From Deltaproteobacteria bacterium (lineage in GTDB: Bacteria > Myxococcota_A > SURF-8): a stretch of 5,733 nucleotides of DNA. The position numbers and the translations under genes were made by a program. The notes under the pieces were generated by a model. It was not told where the DNA came from. It made no database searches and saw nothing but the letters and a program-made list of their open reading frames with translations. Positions within the stretch are counted from its first letter, which is position 1, and every line of letters begins with the position of its first letter. This document shows positions 5,109-5,733 of the stretch, in pieces. The DNA lies in the NCBI GenBank assembly GCA_029570245.1, contig JAKQSH010000033.1, positions 1-5,733 of the forward strand, in the 5' to 3' direction.

Positions 5109-5733
5109 TTATTTTCCGGCCATCGCCCAGCCTGTTTTAAGCCACAATTCTACGAAAGCCGGGGCATTGGTCATACCCACGAAAAACTCGTCTTTGCTCA
5201 GGTAGAAATCGACTTCGAAATCCGGTTCATCCTTGGAGAAGGTTTGGGTGATTCCGACGTTGATGTACATCAGGTCGGCCAGAGTTCCAACCGGAATTCC
5301 GATTGATTCTTCATATCCGACATAAGTGAAGGAATACAGCGACTCGAACGAGCTTTCTTCCTTGCCGAAATTTGAGTGTACGGTAGCAGTGACGTTGAAC
5401 TGTGTTCCGGCGGGCTGGTTGAGATCGATTCCGATCGGATCATCGAACCACTCCTGAATGGCAGGGCCGCTGGTGTTGGTTATGCTGAAGCCTTCAATAC
5501 CTTTGCAGGTCGGATTCCAGGGCACGCTGTTGTCGAAATAAACAATCATACCGTCGTTGCCCGGTTCGGGTGTGCCGACGATGAAACGACTGAAGTTTCC
5601 GCCCTTCCATTCAACCGGCGTATAGTCAACATAGGCAACCAGGTCTGTTGTGGCTGAGCCGAAAGTGATGACTTCATATGTGGCCTGTTCTCCGGCAGCC
5701 GGCCAGATGTCTTCCCAGGTAGCACCAGACCAG
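5109..5733 (-). CDS. Unidentified, probably extracytoplasmic protein, C-terminal part only
   Basis: I do not recognise the family. An ATG lies at 5549, but the frame stays open upstream of it to the window edge with coherent protein-like sequence (for example WEDIWPAAGEQATYEV and AYVDYTPVEWKGGNFSRF), so the real start is outside and about 207 C-terminal residues are visible. The chain is acidic, rich in Thr, Gly, Phe and Tyr, and built of short alternating strands, which suggests a beta-sandwich or surface protein. There is one cysteine (in the WNPTCKG stretch) and no transmembrane segment or catalytic motif that I can identify. It ends LWLKTGWAMAGK. Codon use resembles that of the other genes in the window. 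The shared terminator downstream supports the 3' end. Export is inferred from composition only, because the N-terminus is missing. Confidence 0.75.
   Translation of the reverse strand, partial: WSGATWEDIWPAAGEQATYEVITFGSATTDLVAYVDYTPVEWKGGNFSRFIVGTPEPGNDGMIVYFDNSVPWNPTCKGIEGFSITNTSGPAIQEWFDDPIGIDLNQPAGTQFNVTATVHSNFGKEESSFESLYSFTYVGYEESIGIPVGTLADLMYINVGITQTFSKDEPDFEVDFYLSKDEFFVGMTNAPAFVELWLKTGWAMAGK

Noticed and set aside
5376..5657. Plus-strand open frame of 93 codons near the right edge
   Set aside because: It is antisense to the leftward gene, whose frame is open across the whole stretch with coherent strand-like sequence and ends at a good terminator.

Overview
The window reads as an ordinary chromosomal segment of a Gram-negative, probably anaerobic bacterium. 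The anaerobe inference rests on a ferredoxin-dependent 2-oxoacid oxidoreductase (iorAB). The Gram-negative inference rests on a signal-peptide-bearing, glycine- and aromatic-rich beta-strand protein whose restored C-terminus ends in Trp-Phe, as outer-membrane barrels do. The genes are moderately GC-rich and the spacers clearly more AT-rich. I cannot name the phylum from sequence alone.

Layout from left to right: (1) a possible 5' fragment of a leftward gene at the edge (1-98), then a long AT-rich spacer holding a near-consensus sigma70 promoter (349-376). (2) A rightward operon iorA (481-2373) and iorB (2370-2948), translationally coupled by an ATGA overlap. (3) A GC-rich perfect hairpin (2955-2979) between convergent genes. 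(4) A leftward pair, a RimJ-like GNAT acetyltransferase (3399-3980) followed by an OsmC/YhfA-like protein (2987-3409), overlapping by 11 bases. (5) A divergent intergenic region (3981-4248) with weak promoter candidates and an inverted repeat. (6) A rightward beta-strand-rich exported protein (4249-4929) whose frame is broken at a run of seven G, with a convincing out-of-frame C-terminus running to 5029. (7) A shared bidirectional intrinsic terminator (5049-5082). (8) A leftward gene of unknown function (5109-5733) cut by the right edge.

IorAB would oxidatively decarboxylate aryl pyruvates such as indolepyruvate to aryl-acetyl-CoA, passing electrons to ferredoxin. The GNAT/OsmC pair is a separate transcription unit. 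I see no CRISPR array, insertion sequence, RNA gene or recognisable defence system. The two observations most worth checking are that the second cysteine is missing from both ferredoxin motifs of IorA, and that the exported protein is disrupted at a poly-G tract. I did not find a clear novel multi-gene system.
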